DNA from: Bacillota bacterium
GTDB lineage: Bacteria; Bacillota_A; Clostridia; DSM-8532
DNA: 8,254 bases
Assembly (NCBI GenBank): GCA_023424865.1
Contig: JAFADM010000548.1
Span: forward strand, 1 to 8,254
Direction of reading: 5' to 3'
Position numbers and translations under genes: made by a program. Of the stretch, positions 5,945-8,254 are shown piece after piece. Below the pieces are notes generated by a model. It was given only the letters and a program-made list of their open reading frames with translations. It was not told where the DNA came from and did not search any database. The stretch's first letter is position 1. Each line of letters opens with the position of its first letter.

Positions 5945-5952
5945 AATTTGAA

Positions 5953-5957
5953 AGGAG
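5953..5957 (+). promoter_or_regulatory. Ribosome binding site of the padR gene, without an ATG downstream
   Basis: AGGAG sits inside AAAGGAGTGG (5951-5960). At the normal 7-nt spacing the codon is ATC (5965). ATT codons lie at 4 and 10 nt. The first in-frame ATG is 79 nt away, at 6037, with no SD of its own. The strong SD at this place argues that translation begins here. Confidence 0.65.
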
Positions 5958-5964
5958 TGGTATT

Positions 5965-6516
5965 ATCATTCCCCTTTATATTCTCGGACTCCTCCTGCGA
6001 TTTGGGCCACAGCACGGCTACCAGATAAAAAAGCTTATGGAAGAACAGCTGGAGGACTTTACTCAAATAAAGCTGCCCAATGTCTATTATCATCTTGAAA
6101 AGATGGAAGCTGCCGGGCTTCTCACGGCTGCCGGCGATAAACAGGGAGGGCGCCCGGAAAAAACCGTGTATGAAGTAAGCGCCAGCGGAGCGGACAAATT
6201 CGGAGAGCTTCTGGAGCAGACCTTACATTTTCACTACCGGCCTACCTTTGACAGCGATGCCACCTTTTATTTTTCCGACAAGCTGGATAGCGGTGCATTG
6301 CCGGAAAGTCTCCGCAGGCATATTGAAGCTATGAAAAAGATACTTGATATGCTGGAAATTCATCGCAGAGAGACGATGGAATACATTCCGGAAGCCTATA
6401 AAATTCCTTCCAATATTATTTTTGAGCATCATATCCTGCATTATAAAGCGGAGCTTGCCTGGGCGGAGCAATCATTAAATACTTTAAAGGAGGCTGAAGC
6501 ATATGGTAAAAATTAG
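5965..6516 (+). CDS. PadR-family transcriptional regulator with a probable non-ATG start
   Basis: Winged-helix repressor of 183 aa if read from ATC 5965. Seen: IPLYILGLLLRFGPQHGYQI (residues 2-21) is the canonical first helix and turn of PadR proteins. It continues with a recognition part, FTQIKLPNVYYHLEKMEAAG, then a wing with GGRPEKTVYEVSASG. The C-terminal half (about 90-183) is helical, as in the dimerisation domain of the PadR/Vir_act_alpha_C type. The first ATG (6037) would remove the first 24 residues, including most of helix 1, and has no SD. The residues before it match the family, so the true start is upstream. The frame opens only at 5947, and no ATG, GTG or TTG occurs in the extension, leaving ATC or ATT. 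The stop overlaps the methyltransferase start by 14 nt, so the two genes are translationally coupled. It probably represses its own operon through the TCAGTACTGA palindromes. Confidence 0.82.
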   Translation: MIPLYILGLLLRFGPQHGYQIKKLMEEQLEDFTQIKLPNVYYHLEKMEAAGLLTAAGDKQGGRPEKTVYEVSASGADKFGELLEQTLHFHYRPTFDSDATFYFSDKLDSGALPESLRRHIEAMKKILDMLEIHRRETMEYIPEAYKIPSNIIFEHHILHYKAELAWAEQSLNTLKEAEAYGKN

Positions 6517-7153
6517 AGCTATTGAAACAAATGAGGGCATTCAGAATGAAGTTACGGTGGAAGCTTTTGACGCATTTGCCCGCAGTATGCGGGACAAGGG
6601 CTGGAATGGCGTAGAAGGCATGATTGCTTCCGGCATCAAGGGCGGGGACGTCTTGGAGGTCGGCCCGGGCCCCGGCTATGTGGGTTTGGAGCTGGCAAAA
6701 AGGATTCACCCCAAATCCCTTACCGGCTGTGAAATCAGTCCTGCCATGCTTCGCTTTGCCGAAAAAAACGCGGCTGAATACAGGATTCCCGCCCGCTATG
6801 TGCTGGGAAACTGTATGGCAATGCCGTTTGAGGATGAGAGCTTTGATACGGTTATCTCCAATGGCTCCCTGCATGAATGGGAGAACCCTGTCCGCGCCTT
6901 TGATGAAATTTATCGTGTCCTTCGTCCTAACGGGCGCTATTGCATCACCGATTTACGCCGCGATGTGCATCCTCTGAAAAAGGCAATGGTCTACCTGTCT
7001 ACCCAGCCAAAAGAAATGCGCCCCGGCCTTATCACCTCTTTAGATGCTGCGTATACCCTTTCGGAAATCACCGAGCTTTTGCGTCTATCCAGCCTGCGCA
7101 ATGCCACCGTGAGCAGCGATTTCTTCGGTCTTTGTATTTCCGGTCAGAAGTGA
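6503..7153 (+). CDS. Class I SAM-dependent methyltransferase
   Basis: Soluble methyltransferase of 216 aa with a Rossmann-like fold. Seen: motif I VLEVGPGPGYVG (residues 50-61) for AdoMet binding, an acidic residue at the end of strand 2 in TGCEISPAML (E77), the adenine-contacting region NCMAMPFEDESFD (103-115), motif IV VISNGSLHEW (117-126), and motif VI VLRPNGRYCITD (139-150). This is the Methyltransf_11/UbiE-like pattern seen in small-molecule methyltransferases; the acceptor cannot be named. The start ATG 6503 is set by AAAGGAGG (6486-6493), 9 nt upstream and inside padR. It is the second and last gene of the operon, so the PadR ligand may relate to the compound it methylates or detoxifies; this is inference. 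Transcription ends at the strong hairpin starting at 7192. Confidence 0.9.
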   Translation: MVKIRAIETNEGIQNEVTVEAFDAFARSMRDKGWNGVEGMIASGIKGGDVLEVGPGPGYVGLELAKRIHPKSLTGCEISPAMLRFAEKNAAEYRIPARYVLGNCMAMPFEDESFDTVISNGSLHEWENPVRAFDEIYRVLRPNGRYCITDLRRDVHPLKKAMVYLSTQPKEMRPGLITSLDAAYTLSEITELLRLSSLRNATVSSDFFGLCISGQK

Positions 7154-7191
7154 TGGAATCGTGTAAGTTATTCGCCCGTCATGGATACTCG

Positions 7192-7228
7192 TAAAAAAGT
7201 CATGCATAAAACCTGCATGACTTTTTTA
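7192..7228. terminator. Bidirectional rho-independent terminator
   Basis: TAAAAAAGTCATGCA (7192-7206) and TGCATGACTTTTTTA (7214-7228) are perfect 15-bp complements around a 7-nt loop. The stem has A-runs on one side and T-runs on the other, so it yields a hairpin plus U-tract on both strands. It lies 38 bp after the methyltransferase stop and 67 bp from the stop of the convergent merR-type gene, and can serve both. Confidence 0.92.
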
Positions 7229-7295
7229 ATGGGGTAACGGGTTATTTTATATGGAAATCATTTTATGGATAACGCGGGATGGAGCAAAAGTAATA

Positions 7296-8254
7296 CTATT
7301 CTTCTTTTCGTTTGATAGGCAGGAGTAAGTCTACTTGGGCAAGGTTCTCTTTGTCCCGCCAGTGGAGAATATTGAGATGTTCTTCAAGCAGGCCGTTCAT
7401 GTTTTCACCTGTGGGAGACATGTTGGCATCCCAGAGTTTATGATTTTTCAGCCAGCATTCGAATAGGCGATTCCAGCCTGTACCATTGATTTCATCCATC
7501 AATATCATATATGCCGCGTACAGCCCGCCGTCAAAGCGCTTCTTTTCAAGAGGAGCGGGTACATCCATATCATCAGGGATGGTTACTTGAAACTCATAAC
7601 CGTATTTACCATCACTGCGCATGCCAGGGTTGGGATGGTTGAAACCATAACAGCGCGCTGCAGGGTATATTTCAATTAAGTTTGAAGTATGAATAAATTC
7701 ATGCAGCCTATCGCCCGCCGGGCCTTCCGGTCCATCGCCAATATAGTGTGCTGCGGCTACTGTTGCGGGCGGGAGAAAGACTATCCGCACATCACGATCC
7801 GTCAGCTTGTTCAGCCTTTCATTTGCCTTATTCAGGTCATCCATTGTCTTTTCCTCCCTGAAATTTATTCTGGAGACAGTCAAGGTATCTACAATTTCCA
7901 ACAAGCTTTCATCATCCAGCAGCTTTAGCTTGGCATTTGGGATGTTCAGCCGCTGGACAAAGGATTGGATTACACTCTTGATTGTTGACAATGCGGTTAT
8001 TTCATCCTCAATCTCATTTATATTTCGCTGGAATACTTCAATTAAGCGTGCAACATCGTCCATTTGCAGTATATCAGCTATATTTTTAAGCGGAATTCTA
8101 AGCTTTCTCAGCACGATTATTTGCTTTAAGCGTAATTGGGTTTCTGCATCGTACATCCTATATGAAGAATCATCCTTTTTTGCTGCCTGTATCAACCCAA
8201 TTTCTTCATAATAACGAAGTGTTCTGGTTGAAATATTAAATTGCTTAGCAACTT
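7296..8254 (-). CDS. MerR-family regulator with GyrI-like effector-binding domain (5' partial)
   Basis: The 5' end runs off the right edge; 318 codons are visible and only a few N-terminal residues should be missing. Seen: the MerR winged helix, VAKQFNISTRTLRYYEEIGL followed by SSYRMYD (visible residues 1-35), a second helical part LKQIIVLRKLRIPLKNIADI, and a long linker helix about 60-110 that would form the antiparallel dimer coiled coil. The C-terminal domain (about 150-318) begins RIVFLPPATVAAAHYIGDGP and contains FQVTIPDD and FDGGLYAAYMIL, a GyrI/BmrR-like ligand-binding fold. Known: such proteins sense drugs or other lipophilic cations and distort the promoter DNA to activate transcription. 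The target may be upstream of the window. No cysteine set for metal sensing is seen. A TTG at 8195 is not the start, because the HTH continues upstream of it. Confidence 0.9.
   Translation of the reverse strand, partial: VAKQFNISTRTLRYYEEIGLIQAAKKDDSSYRMYDAETQLRLKQIIVLRKLRIPLKNIADILQMDDVARLIEVFQRNINEIEDEITALSTIKSVIQSFVQRLNIPNAKLKLLDDESLLEIVDTLTVSRINFREEKTMDDLNKANERLNKLTDRDVRIVFLPPATVAAAHYIGDGPEGPAGDRLHEFIHTSNLIEIYPAARCYGFNHPNPGMRSDGKYGYEFQVTIPDDMDVPAPLEKKRFDGGLYAAYMILMDEINGTGWNRLFECWLKNHKLWDANMSPTGENMNGLLEEHLNILHWRDKENLAQVDLLLPIKRKEE

Noticed and set aside
5883..5946. Complete tRNA gene
   Set aside because: Only the T-arm is present. The acceptor 5' strand, D-arm, anticodon arm and CCA cannot be found on either strand.

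Overview
The window looks like chromosomal DNA of a low-to-mid-GC Gram-positive anaerobe, most likely a member of the Clostridia such as a Lachnospiraceae/Clostridium relative. This is inferred from strong purine-rich Shine-Dalgarno (SD) sites, consensus TTGACA/TATAAT promoters with short A+T-rich intergenic spaces, and protein families typical of that group: TPR-tailed glycosyltransferase, YczE/YitT membrane protein, PadR, MerR-GyrI. No database search was possible. All eight genes belong to known families. I see no CRISPR array, complete insertion sequence, phage module or complete tRNA/rRNA gene.

Left part (1-4398). The window opens inside a TPR protein that reads like the C-terminal half of a family-2 glycosyltransferase; its start lies upstream. 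Converging on it, 16 bp away, is a flavin-dependent oxidoreductase of the FAD_oxidored type. This gene is divergent from an AraC-family regulator across a 285-bp control region, the usual arrangement of a regulator and its target. The 3' end of the araC-type gene overlaps by 51 bp, tail to tail, a YczE/YitT-like membrane protein gene.

Middle part (4399-5686). A cytosolic calcineurin-like metallophosphoesterase is preceded by a consensus promoter, three perfect tandem copies of TTTGTTTA touching the -35 box, and a leader of about 150 nt. The leader can fold into a long imperfect hairpin and competing stems near the SD. It matches no riboswitch class I recognise and is the least explained element of the window. 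An alternative reading is the remnant of a transposase N-terminus.

Right part (5687-8254). A PadR-type repressor and a class I SAM-dependent methyltransferase form a translationally coupled operon. Its consensus promoter is bracketed by a perfect 13-bp inverted repeat made of two TCAGTACTGA palindromes, a likely PadR operator. The PadR reading frame appears to start on a non-canonical ATC or ATT codon, because the first wing-helix residues lie upstream of the first ATG. Between promoter and gene lie two hairpins, the second of which copies a tRNA T-arm. A strong bidirectional terminator separates this operon from a convergent MerR-type regulator with a GyrI-like ligand domain, which runs off the right edge.
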